DNA from: Bacillus piscicola
GTDB lineage: Bacteria; Bacillota; Bacilli; Bacillales; Marinococcaceae
NCBI RefSeq assembly: GCF_022458745.1
Contig: NZ_JAJJJF010000002.1
Location: 372,001 to 436,000, forward strand
Length of the DNA stretch: 64,000 bases
Direction: 5' to 3'
Numbering within the stretch: position 1 is the first letter of the stretch; each line of letters begins with the position of its first letter. Shown piece by piece: positions 43,911 to 54,108 of this stretch. The notes beneath the pieces were generated by a model. That model did not search any database, had not been told where the DNA came from, and saw only the letters and a list, made by a program, of their open reading frames with translations. The translations under genes and the position numbers were made by a program.

Positions 43911-46748
43911 TTATTCTTTACCTGAAAGTGCTTCGTTAATAATACGACTTTGTTCCGCTTTATGGGCTGTAGGATCTCCCTCAGACGGACTGGAGCGACG
44001 ACGTCTTCCAATATAGCTCGTTTCCACAGAAGCCGGTGCAATTTTTCGAAGCAGCGGCTGCAAATAATTCCATGCTCCCATGTTCTCAGGTTCTTCTTGT
44101 ACCCATTTAAATTCTTTTACATTTTTGTATCTTGCCAAGATGTCCTTAATCTCTTGCTCTGGGAATGGATACAACTCTTCAATTCGAACAATGTGAAGCC
44201 AATCTGTTTGCTCTTCATCCACCGCTTCATGAAGATCCATCGCCATTTTTCCAGTAGCAAATATAAGGCGGGTCACTTTATCTGCTGTTTTCCCAGTTTT
44301 CGGTTCTTCTAATACAGCGTGAAAACGATTGTTCGAAAATTCTTCTGGAGCAGAGGCGACATTTTGGTTACGCAGCAAACTTTTTGGTGTCATAAGAACG
44401 AGCGGTCGTACCTCTTCCGAGCCGAGGATAGCAGCCTGACGACGTAATAAATGGAAGTATTGGGCAGAGCTTGATAGATAAGCGACATTCCAGTTATTTT
44501 CTGCCGAAAGCGCTAAAAACCGTTCGAGCCTTGCACTCGAATGTTCAGGGCCTTGCCCTTCATACCCATGTGGGAGAAGTAATACCATTCCAGATTTTTG
44601 TCCCCATTTTGCCCGTCCTGCTGAAATAAATTGGTCAAACAAAACTTGCGCCGCGTTTGCAAAATCTCCAAATTGTGCTTCCCATAACACCAGCGTATCT
44701 GCCGCTTGAACGTTATAACCGTATTCAAAACCGACGATAGAGGCCTCGGAAAGCGGGCTGTTATGGACGGCAAAAGAAGCTTTAGCCGTGGACAGCGTAT
44801 GGAGCGGTGAATAAATATCACCGTTTTTGTAATCATGTAAAACGATGTGGCGCTGCGCGAATGTACCTCTTTGTGAATCTTGCCCGGTTAATCGTACCGG
44901 CGTTCCGTCCGAGACAATCGAGGCAAAAGCCAAGGTCTCAGCATGAGGCCAGTCAATCTTTCCATTCTCTTCAAATGAACCTTTCCTGCGCTCTAATATC
45001 TTCTGTAATTTCGGGAAGACACTGAAGCCCTCAGGCCAGGTTAATAACTCTTCATTAATTTGTTTTAACTGGGATGCGTCATAACCCGTTTCGATAACCG
45101 GAAGCCTTTTCTCAACCTCATCAGGTATTACTATTTTTGCAACAGTGTTAGTTTTAGCGTACTCAGAGACTTTGTCATATTGCTCTCTTAGCTTATTATT
45201 TACTTCTTTTTGAAGCTCGTTCACTTCTTCTTCGGTCAGCAGACCTTCTTTCATAAGAGATTGGGAATAACTCTCTCTGACAGTCGGATGCTTTCGGATA
45301 ATCTCATAAAGCTGCGGCTGTGTTGCTGCCGGCTCATCCATCTCGTTATGCCCAAACCTTCTGTAGCCGATTAGATCAATAACAAAATCTTTGTTAAAAC
45401 GGTTGCGGTATTCATAGGCAAGTTGGATCGCAGCCATACAGGATTCTGGATCATCTGCGTTCACGTGTACAATCGGTATTTCAAAACCTTTTGCAGGGTC
45501 GCTTGCATACGTTGTCGATCTGGAATCATGAGTATCGGTAGTAAAGCCAAGCTGGTTATTCGCAATAATATGCAGGGTGCCGCCAGTTTGGTAACCTTTA
45601 ATACGACTCATATTCAACGTTTCCGTAACAATGCCTTCTCCTGGAAAAGCAGCATCCCCATGAATGAGGACAGCGACCGATTTAGACGTGTCCTGTTGCG
45701 GAAAACCTGCCTGAGAACGATCTTCTTGTGCAGCTCTCGCATATCCTTCGACAACAGGATTGACAAATTCCAAATGACTTGGATTGTTAGCGAGTGTAAT
45801 CTTCGCATCAAATTGATCTTGTTCGATTCGTTTACGAGCACCCAAATGATATTTCACATCTCCGGTCCAGCCATAGTTAATGTTGACAGAACCTTCGGAT
45901 GGGACCAGATTCTCACTCGGGGCATGTTGAAATTCGGAAAAGATTAAATCATACGGCTTGCCCAGCACATGGGCCAAGACACTCAGTCGTCCCCTGTGTG
46001 CCATGCCAATCATGACATTTCGTGCCCCGGATTGGATAGAGCTTTGCGCGAAGCCGTCAAGCATTGGAACCAGGGTATCTAATCCTTCAATAGAGAAACG
46101 CTTTTGGCCTACGAATGTTTTATGAAGAAACTGCTCGAAACTCTCTACTTCTGTCAAACTTTGTAATAATTTTCTTCGTTTTTCTCCGGACAAGGAGCTA
46201 TATATCTCACCAGATTCCACTTGCCGATTCAACCACCGGTGTTCATCCACATCATGGACGTGGTCAAATTCAAAGGCAATTGATTTGGTGTGCATATCTT
46301 TCAAGTGATTGATGGCTTCAAGTCCATTCGTTATATGATCAGGAGCGTCAGGGCAAATGATATCCACGGGAAGCTGTTCTAAATCTGCTTCGGTGAGCCC
46401 ATACTCACTTATTTGTAAAAATGAACTTACATCGCTCGGTTCTTGTAGCGGATTCATGTCTGCAGACAAATGACCGTGGATCCGTATATTCTCAGCAAGT
46501 TTTACGGCAGCTGCAATTTTACTGACTAAGGATGCATCTGGTTTCCCGCTTGTCACAGCCGGGGCGGCCCCATTTATATGCCGTTTCTCCTCGAGGGGAG
46601 CTCCGTATTGTTCAAACCATTGCCTCGTTTCATTGTCTACGGATTCCGGGTCATTTTTATATTGTTCATAAAGGTCCATCAAGTACCCAAGGTTGGGACC
46701 ATAAAATTCTTGCCATGGCTCTTCATGCTTGGCTGAATTTCTGCTCAT
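43911..46748 (-). CDS. odhA: 2-oxoglutarate dehydrogenase E1 component
   Basis: A 945-residue thiamine-diphosphate E1. Features: [16 protein letters not shown], the [17 protein letters not shown] substrate region, ThDP motif [11 protein letters not shown] with [10 protein letters not shown]-type follow-on, and C-terminal transketolase domain ([20 protein letters not shown]-type [19 protein letters not shown]). It decarboxylates 2-oxoglutarate and succinylates the lipoyl of OdhB. GGAGGT precedes ATG 46748. It is slightly longer than a dehydrogenase E1 of pyruvate type and retains the full C-terminal domain. Confidence 0.96.
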   Translation of the reverse strand: MSRNSAKHEEPWQEFYGPNLGYLMDLYEQYKNDPESVDNETRQWFEQYGAPLEEKRHINGAAPAVTSGKPDASLVSKIAAAVKLAENIRIHGHLSADMNPLQEPSDVSSFLQISEYGLTEADLEQLPVDIICPDAPDHITNGLEAINHLKDMHTKSIAFEFDHVHDVDEHRWLNRQVESGEIYSSLSGEKRRKLLQSLTEVESFEQFLHKTFVGQKRFSIEGLDTLVPMLDGFAQSSIQSGARNVMIGMAHRGRLSVLAHVLGKPYDLIFSEFQHAPSENLVPSEGSVNINYGWTGDVKYHLGARKRIEQDQFDAKITLANNPSHLEFVNPVVEGYARAAQEDRSQAGFPQQDTSKSVAVLIHGDAAFPGEGIVTETLNMSRIKGYQTGGTLHIIANNQLGFTTDTHDSRSTTYASDPAKGFEIPIVHVNADDPESCMAAIQLAYEYRNRFNKDFVIDLIGYRRFGHNEMDEPAATQPQLYEIIRKHPTVRESYSQSLMKEGLLTEEEVNELQKEVNNKLREQYDKVSEYAKTNTVAKIVIPDEVEKRLPVIETGYDASQLKQINEELLTWPEGFSVFPKLQKILERRKGSFEENGKIDWPHAETLAFASIVSDGTPVRLTGQDSQRGTFAQRHIVLHDYKNGDIYSPLHTLSTAKASFAVHNSPLSEASIVGFEYGYNVQAADTLVLWEAQFGDFANAAQVLFDQFISAGRAKWGQKSGMVLLLPHGYEGQGPEHSSARLERFLALSAENNWNVAYLSSSAQYFHLLRRQAAILGSEEVRPLVLMTPKSLLRNQNVASAPEEFSNNRFHAVLEEPKTGKTADKVTRLIFATGKMAMDLHEAVDEEQTDWLHIVRIEELYPFPEQEIKDILARYKNVKEFKWVQEEPENMGAWNYLQPLLRKIAPASVETSYIGRRRRSSPSEGDPTAHKAEQSRIINEALSGKE

Positions 46749-47177
46749 CTGGTTTATACCTCCACCTGCAAGTGATTTTATCCTGGTTGAAAAAGTTATG
46801 TACCATCCATTTATTTAAGCGAACTAACTATGCCCTCTGCGATGTAATTTTCCAACCACTCCCCTCAAGGATTTGTACTTGATCTGTTTACTATATATAA
46901 AGAATGAGTGCACATACTATAATAACACGATGCGAGTACGTTCTCAAAAAAACCCTTTGCCAATATATGTTGGCTTATTTATTCTCAAAAACAGACAGCA
47001 AGTACAATCGTTTCATCATATCAAAAAGGCCTCGTGCGAAATGTGACGAATTTGTGCCTTCAACTGTTATTGTACAACAAATTCACCATAATGAAAGGCT
47101 TTGTGTTTATTTTCTTTAATGCTTTATTCAAATTCTGACGTTATAATATGATGTGGTAATAGAAAGGAGAATTATTC
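46749..47177. other. 429-bp divergent promoter region, no gene seen
   Basis: It lies between odhA (minus) and the HAD gene (plus). It is AT-rich, with -10-like stretches on both strands (TATAGT for odhA near 46890-46900; TATAAT at 47142-47147 for the HAD gene), but I did not find well-spaced -35 partners. The 71-codon ORF within it has no ribosome site and is not called. Confidence 0.5.
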
Positions 47178-47966
47178 ATGATAAAAGCGATACTATTTGA
47201 TCTTGATGATACGTTGCTGTGGGACAAAAAAAGTGTGAAAGAATCTTTTAGAGCAACCTGTCTAGAAGCTGAAGAACGAACAGGTATCAACCATCATACT
47301 TTTGAAAAAACCGTACGCGAAAAGGCTCGCGAGCTATATTCCAGCTATGATGTGTTTCCCTTCACGAAAAAAATCGGCATTAATCCTTTCGAAGGTTTAT
47401 GGGGAGATTTCACGGATGAGATCAATATCGGCTTCCGTCGTATGCATGCTGTGATCTACGATTACCAGAAAAACTCTTGGACGAACGCTCTTGAACATCA
47501 CGGGGTTTACGATCAAGAGCTTGGAAAATCACTAGCTTCTCGATTTCGTTATCACCGCCGTCGGCTGCCTTTCCTTTATGAGGATACATTTGATGTGTTA
47601 GCGAAGCTAAAAGAAAATTACCAACTCCTTTTATTAACAAACGGGGCTCCTTCCTTACAGCATGAGAAACTTAAAATGACGCCTCAGTTAGTCCCCTATT
47701 TTCATTACATAGTAATTTCAGGAGCTTTCGGGATTGGAAAACCAGACACCTCTATCTTTGAACATTCTCTTCGGTTATTAGACGTTAACAAAGAAGAGGC
47801 TATCATGATCGGTGACAATTTAAAGACGGACATTCTAGGCTCAAATCGTACAGGTATTAAAAACATTTGGATTAACCGTGACGATCAGAATCCTCAAACA
47901 GACATATCTTATACGAAGCAGGCAAGCAGTTTAACTGGCGTTCTTGATTTGTTAAGTAATTTTTAG
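47178..47966 (+). CDS. HAD-superfamily phosphatase
   Basis: A 262-residue hydrolase with all four HAD motifs: I FDLDDTLL (nucleophile Asp10), II LLLTNGAP, III GKPDTSIF (Lys), and IV MIGDNLKTDILGS. A helical cap is inserted after motif I, as in YsaA/YjjG-type HADs that dephosphorylate small phosphomonoesters. AAAGGAGAA stands before the ATG. A clear terminator follows, so it is monocistronic. The natural substrate cannot be deduced. Confidence 0.87.
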   Translation: MIKAILFDLDDTLLWDKKSVKESFRATCLEAEERTGINHHTFEKTVREKARELYSSYDVFPFTKKIGINPFEGLWGDFTDEINIGFRRMHAVIYDYQKNSWTNALEHHGVYDQELGKSLASRFRYHRRRLPFLYEDTFDVLAKLKENYQLLLLTNGAPSLQHEKLKMTPQLVPYFHYIVISGAFGIGKPDTSIFEHSLRLLDVNKEEAIMIGDNLKTDILGSNRTGIKNIWINRDDQNPQTDISYTKQASSLTGVLDLLSNF

Positions 47967-47983
47967 TACGGTGCGTGAAATTT

Positions 47984-48016
47984 AAAGAAAGAGACAATAG
48001 ATCTCTTTCTTTTTTA
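47984..48016 (+). terminator. Intrinsic terminator
   Basis: Stem AAAGAAAGAGA/TCTCTTTCTTT followed by TTTT. Confidence 0.88.
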
Positions 48017-48147
48017 TTCCATTTTTTATTTTCCGCTTTTATTTTTATTAAAAAAGTGTTATTTTTATACATGTTGTTCGATAAATTACGTATGTGTTGT
48101 GTGAAAATAAGTATATCTATTCATTTTTTTGTATACGAGGTGACACG

Positions 48148-49488
48148 ATGAAAAACAATAATAATGTAACGGCAGGTGGTTCCTTTCTACGGTTTCTAGT
48201 TCCTTCTGTCATTGGTGTTTTTTTCTTTATGATTCCAATCTCCGTCAACGGGGAGTTTACGATCCCGGTCGCTATTCTTGCTGATTGGCTTCAAGCCTGG
48301 ACCGCCGCTATCCTGCCAGCCGCCGCTGTTCTATTCATGCTCATTGCGGTTGTCGGTTCGTTCGTTGTAAAAGTAACCGGCACTACTTCCACACTTGCTT
48401 CATCCTTATTTGATGTAACAGGCTTTTGGCTGTGTGTACGTATCCTTGGTCTTTTGTTTGGGATTCTTGCGCTTCTTCAAATTGGTCCTGAGTGGGTAAC
48501 ATCAAGTGCAACCGGCGGCATGCTTTTATATGATTTAATCCCAGTACTTATTGCCGTTTTTTTGTTCGCTGGTTTTCTGCTTCCCCTGCTGCTGAATTTT
48601 GGCTTGTTGGAGTTGTGCGGAGCGTTGTTAACTCCGATTATGCGTCCGTTGTTCACATTACCAGGGCGATCCTCCATTGACTGCGCAGCTTCTTGGCTCG
48701 GGGATGGCACAATCGGAGTTCTGCTGACAAACCAGCAATACGAACAAGGCTATTACTCAAAAAGAGAAGCGGCTGTCATCGGAACGACCTTCTCCGTTGT
48801 CTCTATTACTTTTAGTATTGTTATTTTAACTAAAATGAACTTAACGTCTTACATCGTACCGTACTACCTAACGATACTGGCTGCTGGTTTTGTCGCCGCC
48901 TTGATTATGCCGCGCATCCCTCCATTATCGTGGAAGAAACATACATTCTTTAATGAAAAAGAAAAAAAAGCTGAGAAAACACGGCCGGCCCAGTACAATG
49001 CCCTGAGCTGGGGGCTGAAACAAGCAGCTGAAAGAGCAGCGCAAAGCAGTTTTTCAACTGTAGTCAGCGGCGGCTTGAAAAATGTTCTTGATATGTGGAT
49101 TGGTGTCATTCCTGTTGTTATGGCGCTCGGCACAGGAGCTGTGATTATCGCTGAAACAACATCCTTCTTTTCCATTATCGGAGCACCGTTTGTGCCATTT
49201 CTAGAGTTCATGCAGATTCCCGAGGCAGCGGCGGCTTCTGAAACAATACTGATCGGCTTTGCAGATATGTTTCTGCCGGCCATTTTAGGATCAGGCATTG
49301 AGAGTGAGTTAACCCGATTTGTGATCGCAGCCCTGTCTGTTACCCAGCTGATTTACATGTCTGAAGTTGGCGGTCTGCTGCTCGCTTCTAAGCTTCCAGT
49401 CACATTCGGTGATTTGGTTATCATTTTCTTAGAAAGAACGATCATTACCCTGCCCATTATTACAATTGCTGCCCATCTTATTTTTTAA
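48148..49488 (+). CDS. YjiH-family membrane protein (nucleoside-recognition/Gate domain)
   Basis: A 446-residue protein with about eleven hydrophobic segments. The Gate-domain hallmarks are DCAASWLGDGTIGVLLTNQQY near 195 (cited in parts: SWLGDGTIG, LLTNQQYEQG) and GFADMFLPAILGSGIESELTRF near the C-terminus. It resembles YjiH and the spore maturation protein/nucleoside transporter superfamily; the substrate is not established. GAGGTGACACG stands before ATG 48148; eighteen in-frame codons upstream are not used. A bidirectional terminator follows. Confidence 0.83.
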   Translation: MKNNNNVTAGGSFLRFLVPSVIGVFFFMIPISVNGEFTIPVAILADWLQAWTAAILPAAAVLFMLIAVVGSFVVKVTGTTSTLASSLFDVTGFWLCVRILGLLFGILALLQIGPEWVTSSATGGMLLYDLIPVLIAVFLFAGFLLPLLLNFGLLELCGALLTPIMRPLFTLPGRSSIDCAASWLGDGTIGVLLTNQQYEQGYYSKREAAVIGTTFSVVSITFSIVILTKMNLTSYIVPYYLTILAAGFVAALIMPRIPPLSWKKHTFFNEKEKKAEKTRPAQYNALSWGLKQAAERAAQSSFSTVVSGGLKNVLDMWIGVIPVVMALGTGAVIIAETTSFFSIIGAPFVPFLEFMQIPEAAAASETILIGFADMFLPAILGSGIESELTRFVIAALSVTQLIYMSEVGGLLLASKLPVTFGDLVIIFLERTIITLPIITIAAHLIF

Positions 49489-49506
49489 AAATCTCCATAC
49501 GAACGG

Positions 49507-49543
49507 AAAAAAACCTGGATGCAGCTTACGCATCCAGGTTTTC
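49507..49543. terminator. Bidirectional terminator
   Basis: Perfect stem AACCTGGATGC/GCATCCAGGTT with A- and T-runs on either side, between convergent genes. Confidence 0.93.
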
Positions 49544-49544
49544 A

Positions 49545-49856
49545 CTATGCTTCTGTCCGCTTTTTTCCGTACCATTCGTCTAAAACTTTCGCGTCCATTA
49601 CTTTAGATTCAATGAAACGCTGTTGTGTTTCATCAAAAACTTCCCGCCACGAAACATCCAATTCTTCGGCAAGTTTCACGATAGTCAAGAGTTCCTGCCA
49701 AGCTACATAACGTTTATACCAAAAAAACTGCGGCTGTTCACTCATATAAGGGTAGAGATCATCGAATTCTGTATGCTTACAATCAATCGTCCGCTCAAAC
49801 TGATTTTTAGCTTCCAGCAGCTTGTCGGTAAAAAATCCTGCAATTTCCTTTGCCAT
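49545..49856 (-). CDS. Unrecognised acidic cytosolic protein, 103 residues
   Basis: Starts at ATG 49856 with GGGAGGGAT upstream. Trp/Tyr-rich and helical (FFWYKRYVAWQELLTIVKLAEELD), no membrane segment, no Cys pairs. No known family recognised. It ends against a shared terminator and is a single-gene unit, since the next upstream gene (50002) has its own terminator. Confidence 0.63.
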   Translation of the reverse strand: MAKEIAGFFTDKLLEAKNQFERTIDCKHTEFDDLYPYMSEQPQFFWYKRYVAWQELLTIVKLAEELDVSWREVFDETQQRFIESKVMDAKVLDEWYGKKRTEA

Positions 49857-49952
49857 TGTTATCCCTCCCATAAAAAATAATGGCAGTAAACGCTTGATTT
49901 TATTTTGACATAAATTCAGAAAAACGCAAAGCATTTTGATTCAATACCTCGC

Positions 49953-49990
49953 AAAAAAAGTCTGTACTTCTAAATAGAAGACAGACTTTT
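49953..49990 (-). terminator. Intrinsic terminator
   Basis: Minus-strand stem AAAAGTCTGTCTTCT/AGAAGTACAGACTTTT with one unpaired base, followed by a T-run. Confidence 0.88.
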
Positions 49991-50001
49991 CTCTGCACTT
50001 A

Positions 50002-50658
50002 CTAGCTGATTTCATGCATACTTTTTTCGAGGCGGATGACATTGTAATCATCCGCATACATTTTATTTAATGATTTCACTAATTTCTTTGTTTTCTTCGT
50101 TGTATAGGAAGAAGGCAATAGTCCTCGATGGATCAAATAGTTGTGAAGGAAATCAATCCGTCCGCTCTCCAGTCTATTACGATCATCCACGACTTCCAAA
50201 TATCTGAAGACAGCCTTCTCGAGAGAACGTATTTCTTGAACAAAATCTCCGTAACGTGCAAGGTATCTATGATAATTTTTATCAGACAGTTTATTTAGAA
50301 GTACCATTAAAAACCGTTCTTCATTGCCTGTGAATGTAAAACCCTTTTTCTCAAGCAATCGTATAAACTCTGAAAGGTCTGTCTTGTAAAAATCAAAGGC
50401 AATTCTCATCTCACTTGAAACATGCAACGATATAATAGATCTCCCTTGCGAATAGGCAAGCAGCCAATTATGAAGGGCGCGAGTCACATCGGGGTTCAAT
50501 AAAAAAGATGGATGGATCGTGTACAGATACTTCTCCACCTCAAGATGGAGCATCTCCTCATCCTTATTCATCCCCGCGTATTCTTCCGGACACTGTTGCT
50601 TCTCTCTTGACCACTCACTTCTTTTCGCGTATATTCTCTCTCTCCATGCCTTCAACAT
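50002..50658 (-). CDS. Unrecognised helical protein, 218 residues
   Basis: GGAGGGGGG lies before ATG 50658 (an ATG six codons earlier contains the site). The product is basic and helix-rich: KAWRERIYAKRSEWSREKQQ at the N-terminus, a middle LEVEKYLYTIHPSFLLNPDV, and a Lys-rich TTKKTKKLVKSLNKMYADD near the end. No membrane segment or known catalytic motif. It lies alone between two terminators. Confidence 0.63.
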   Translation of the reverse strand: MLKAWRERIYAKRSEWSREKQQCPEEYAGMNKDEEMLHLEVEKYLYTIHPSFLLNPDVTRALHNWLLAYSQGRSIISLHVSSEMRIAFDFYKTDLSEFIRLLEKKGFTFTGNEERFLMVLLNKLSDKNYHRYLARYGDFVQEIRSLEKAVFRYLEVVDDRNRLESGRIDFLHNYLIHRGLLPSSYTTKKTKKLVKSLNKMYADDYNVIRLEKSMHEIS

Positions 50659-50872
50659 TTGAAAGCCCCCCTCCATCTCTAATTTATCCCTGCAATGGCA
50701 GGTTTTTTCTTTTTTCTCTCACTCCCTTGATGAGTGTACCACACAGGTTCTTAAAATAAAATAGAGTAATTAAAAGTTTTTGGAACCATTCTGGATATAT
50801 AAAGATCTTACGGCTAGTAATGATTATATAAAAGCTTATATGAGCAATAAAACCCCATTACAAGCGAAAATA

Positions 50873-50907
50873 AAGAAAAAACGGATCTGAATGTATCAGA
50901 TCCGTTC
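50873..50907 (-). terminator. Intrinsic terminator of the esterase locus
   Basis: Stem ACGGATCTGA/TCAGATCCGT (50881-50890 with 50896-50905), T-run on the minus side. Confidence 0.9.
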
Positions 50908-52075
50908 TTATTTATTGATGAAAAAATTAAGTGTACTTTTACCAACCAAGAAGGCAGCAATCGCAAAAGCCTCTACTTCTTCTTTCACTCGCCCCCAGCC
51001 TTCCGGCGTATCTTGAATAACAAGCTCATACTGCTCTTTTTTCTGCCAATCTTCTTTCTCCGCCTGGGACAAAAAGGCGGCGGTTTGATTTAAGGCAGTA
51101 TCCCCACTTTTCATAACTTGGTAGAACGAGACGAATCCGTGCATAACTCCGTTGTACCGTACCGTTTTTACAGGTATACCTGCTTCATTTAACTTTTCCC
51201 CATACAACTCTCCTTCATCCCGCAATGGGTCGAATTGGGCGGTGATTACAAGGGCAGGGGGAAGGTCCGAAAGGTTATCGGCTTCAAGCGGTGAGGTGTA
51301 TGGGTTCACCCACATCTTTTCATCGGGTGTATAGACTTCTCTTGCCTTTACCATCACATCTCTTGAAAGCAAATAATACCCGCTGTCATAAAGAGACCGT
51401 GAAGCAAACGGAGCATCCTCAAATGTTGTTAATGGGTAGTACAGTATTTGTGCGAACAATTCGGGCCCTTCTATATCTAGCCTGCAAGGCGGTAACGGCT
51501 GCGAGATTACCCCCTGCACTATCCCCTGCTACCGCAATCTTTTTGGGGTTGCCACCGAATGTTTCAGCATTTTTATGAGCCCACTCTAACGTAAGATAAC
51601 TGTCATTAACAGCTACCGGGAACACATATTGAGGAGCGACTCGGTATTCGGGACTAATGACTACAGCTCCAGTCCTGGCAGCAAGGGTTCGTATAATATT
51701 GTCATGCGTTTCCAAGCTTCCGTATCCTTCCATAAAAGCACCGCCATGAAAATAGAGGATGACAGGAGCATTATCTGCATTAGAATATCTATATATACGC
51801 ACCGGTAATTCTTTCCCATTCTGAAGCGGGATAGTCTGGTCCTGCCGCAAAAGCTTCGCTCCATTTGTACTTGTTTTCTTAGGAGAAAGAAAATCAGGTA
51901 TCTCAATATTCGTATTCAGTGATACCAAATTATTGTTAATAGCGTGCAAGATTACCGCTGTTTTAGAGGGAAGCTTACCCTGGCTGGTTTGGGACCAATC
52001 ATCTATAGACCACACAATGATTAGGCTGATAACTAAAGAGATAACCGTAACTATTTTAATGACTTTCTTCCACAC
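50908..52075 (-). pseudogene. Alpha/beta hydrolase (HSL-type esterase) split by a frameshift
   Basis: Two overlapping minus-strand frames together form one esterase. The upstream part (52075-51419) has a signal-anchor-like N-terminus (VIKIVTVISLVISLIIVWSI), oxyanion motif ILYFHGGAFMEG and nucleophile GDSAGGNLAAV. The downstream part (to 50908) has the catalytic Asp region VITAQFDPLRDEGELYG and the His in NGVMHGFVSF. The reading frame changes near 51470-51482, where the sequence continues as GPELFAQILYYP in the other frame, one base out of register. A true pseudogene, a sequencing error, or programmed slippage are possible; slippage is unlikely because there is no slippery site. If intact it would be a membrane-anchored short-chain esterase. 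Confidence 0.8.
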
Positions 52076-52187
52076 TGCTTTTCCCCTCCTGGAAGATTCA
52101 TGGTGTCTATTCTATTATACCAAGTTTTGCGGCCTCCCTGTTTGATTTTCTCAATCCATTTCGACATTTTCGCATAGTTAAAACATG

Positions 52188-52237
52188 CAAAAAAGCACAA
52201 GCAGCTCTCTTCGGAAAGAATCTGCCCGTGCTTTTTG
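52188..52237 (-). terminator. Intrinsic terminator of mazEF
   Basis: Imperfect long stem AAAAAGCAC../..GTGCTTTTTT with interior mismatches; T-run on the minus side. Confidence 0.7.
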
Positions 52238-52270
52238 GATATGTATGTTATTCTTTGAAGTTTTTGATCC

Positions 52271-52666
52271 TTAAACTTCTTTTAAACCGAGACTGATTTC
52301 CAAACCTTCTTTTACCCGCGTCATCGTTTCATCATCCAGATGTGTAATTTTGTCTGTAAGGCGCTGCTTATCAATTGTTCGTACTTGTTCAAGCAGGATG
52401 ACACTATCCCGGTCAAATCGGTGTTCTGCCGCATTAATCTCTACATGAGTAGGTAGCTTTGCTTTTTTGATCTGAGCTGTAATAGCAGCCACAATAACGG
52501 TGGGACTGAACCTGTTCCCTATATCATTTTGGATAATTAGAACAGGTCTGACACCGCCTTGTTCTGAACCGACTACCGGTGAAAGATCAGCAAAATAAAC
52601 ATCGCCGCGCTTTACAATTTTCTTGGACTGGTGATGATTTTGATTCGTATCACTCAACTCATCCAT
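52271..52666 (-). CDS. ndoA: Endoribonuclease toxin MazF/NdoA
   Basis: A 131-residue PemK/MazF toxin, nearly collinear with B. subtilis Endo[41 protein letters not shown] and [20 protein letters not shown] (each a conserved segment). It cuts single-stranded mRNA at a short U-rich motif. Relative to EndoA it has about 15 extra polar N-terminal residues (NQNHHQSK); no other in-frame start exists downstream of the ATG, and AAGGAGGTGA abuts it, so the extension looks real. It follows the antitoxin gene by 54 bases. Confidence 0.95.
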   Translation of the reverse strand: MDELSDTNQNHHQSKKIVKRGDVYFADLSPVVGSEQGGVRPVLIIQNDIGNRFSPTVIVAAITAQIKKAKLPTHVEINAAEHRFDRDSVILLEQVRTIDKQRLTDKITHLDDETMTRVKEGLEISLGLKEV

Positions 52667-52720
52667 TCACCTCCTTCACCGGTTCCGTAACAGGATATGC
52701 CGAAAAGGAGAATATTATTC

Positions 52721-52987
52721 TTATTTTGCAGATATAACTGCGCGTTCTCCTGTTCGCAACGCCTCTTCTTCAGCCCTCTCAAATTCTTTGCAAAGCTCGG
52801 CATTGATTTGCGCCATTTCTAAATACCCCTGCTTCATTTGGTTCCGTAGATCTGCAGCCTTTCTTTGACGGATCTCTTCTTGCAGTGCTTCACGAAAAAA
52901 AGAATCCTTCTCTTCCTTACTTAGGTGTTCAATTTCAGAGTACAAGTGCTCTGATAGTTCAACTTCAATTTGCTGTAATTGTGACAT
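52721..52987 (-). CDS. ndoAI: MazE-like antitoxin (EndoAI/NdoAI type)
   Basis: An 88-residue protein: an N-terminal ribbon-helix-helix half (IEVELSEHLYSEIEHLSK, then FFREALQEEIRQ) and a C-terminal MazF-binding half with QMKQGYLEMAQINAEL (family pattern MRRGYMEMAKIN). The binding tail is well conserved while the DNA-binding half has diverged from B. subtilis EndoAI. ATG 52987 is used; an upstream in-frame start lacks a ribosome site. RHH antitoxins usually repress their own promoter; no operator was identified. Confidence 0.83.
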   Translation of the reverse strand: MSQLQQIEVELSEHLYSEIEHLSKEEKDSFFREALQEEIRQRKAADLRNQMKQGYLEMAQINAELCKEFERAEEEALRTGERAVISAK

Positions 52988-53256
52988 CCTGGACGACCCC
53001 CATGCACGGTTTATTCCCACACATCATTATAGATGATTCCCAAAGTGAAATAAATAATGATTTCGATATTAAATTACTGCTTGTTCGAAGTTTTGACAAT
53101 GGATCGGAAAATCCGAGGTAAAACGCCTTTTTTCTATTCATCTTAGAGTGTAACATAGAAGGCTTCTTTTGGTTACAGTTTTTTTAATAAATTTATATTT
53201 TGAATCCATTTCATACGTACTTATTTTAGATATTGAACACGAACAATAATGTTGTT

Positions 53257-53512
53257 GTTGATTGTAGCGGAAGGCGGCGGCTCCAGCGGGAATAGCATGA
53301 GTCTTGAGCCCCCGCAGTTTAAGTAAGGAACAATGGCTAAGTACGCCACGTCCTGTGGCAACGCCTTTATGACCAACATCGTGTTGCCCTGAGGGGGCTC
53401 AAGTCATGCCCGCGGCAAAAAAGACACAGTGAGAGCAAGCGTAAGCGCAGTCTCGAACTGATGTCGCGCTTGTGCCTGTAGGTGAAAGCGTCCGCCTGCA
53501 GTGGAAATCAAC
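53257..53512. repeat. Structured dispersed repeat, about 256 bp
   Basis: The ends are inverted: GTTGATTGTAGCGGAAGGCGG at the left and, as its imperfect complement, CCGCCTGCAGTGGAAATCAAC at the right (both 21 nt with GTTGATT and AGGCGG shared). Inner inverted arms GCATGAGTCTTGAGCCCCC and GGGGGCTCAAGTCATGC pair almost perfectly. A central part holds short hairpins (CCAC..GTGG; AACATCGTGTT). No protein-coding ORF. The left end recurs as a 17-base identity at 3148. Elements of this general form are known in Bacillaceae genomes; whether this subtype is described is unknown to me. Confidence 0.72.
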
Positions 53513-53764
53513 CGCTCTACACTTTTCCAAAATTGTTCTTAGTTCAATAACTGTACCTGAATTATGAAATTGGCTCATTTTAGTTGTCAATGAAAGATCC
53601 CTCTGCGCGGACCCTTTTTTACACTTAGAATACAACAACAAACGATACAAAAAGAGCCTTAAAAGACGTCACCTATAAAAAAGTTTTTATTTTTTTAATT
53701 GTTGATTGCATTCCCTTTTGTTAAATGATATGGTGGCATTAATCAATTAAATAAATCCTACTTC

Positions 53765-54023
53765 GTAACGAGAAGTGAGGTTAGAGGCGCAAAGACCATC
53801 AGTAAGCAATAGGAGGATTATGGGGTCCGTTGAATATTGCTGGAAGGGGGATTTGCCGAAGCAGACAACTTTCTCAAGAGTTGTAGGCTGGTTTTGTATT
53901 GAATAAATACGAAACTGTCATATAGCGAGCCTCGCTATATGGAGGGCTATCTCACGCATTAACGGTTCTTATTATACTAGAACGTTCATGCAGCAATGAG
54001 TCCTCTCATTGCTGCATTTTTTG
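53765..54023 (+). promoter_or_regulatory. Lysine riboswitch (L-box) with terminator, upstream of dapA
   Basis: L-box landmarks in order: GAGGTTAGAGGCGCAAAG near 53776, CAGTAAGCAATAGGAGGATTA (conserved AGUAA and GGAGGAU; shown in part), GGGGTCC, GGAAGGGGGATTTGCCGAAG, GGCTGGTT, ACTGTCAT and GAGGGCTATCTC near 53942. The 3' expression platform is an intrinsic terminator (53988-54022). High lysine would favour termination. A possible promoter, TTGATT at 53702 with TGATAT about 18 bases later, stands upstream. Confidence 0.93.
53988..54022 (+). terminator. Lysine riboswitch terminator
   Basis: Stem ATGCAGCAATGAG/CTCATTGCTGCAT (53988-54000 with 54005-54017) followed by TTTTTT. Confidence 0.93.
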
Positions 54024-54108
54024 TTGAATATTCTGGGAGGAACCGGCCCTCAATTTCATATCAATCATTGTTGGAGAACATCGAATATCAAAACAGAGGG
54101 TGATGAAA

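Noticed and set aside
46904-47119. 71-codon ORF in the odhA/HAD gap
   Set aside because: No ribosome site and unusual residue mix; the stretch is more likely promoter DNA.
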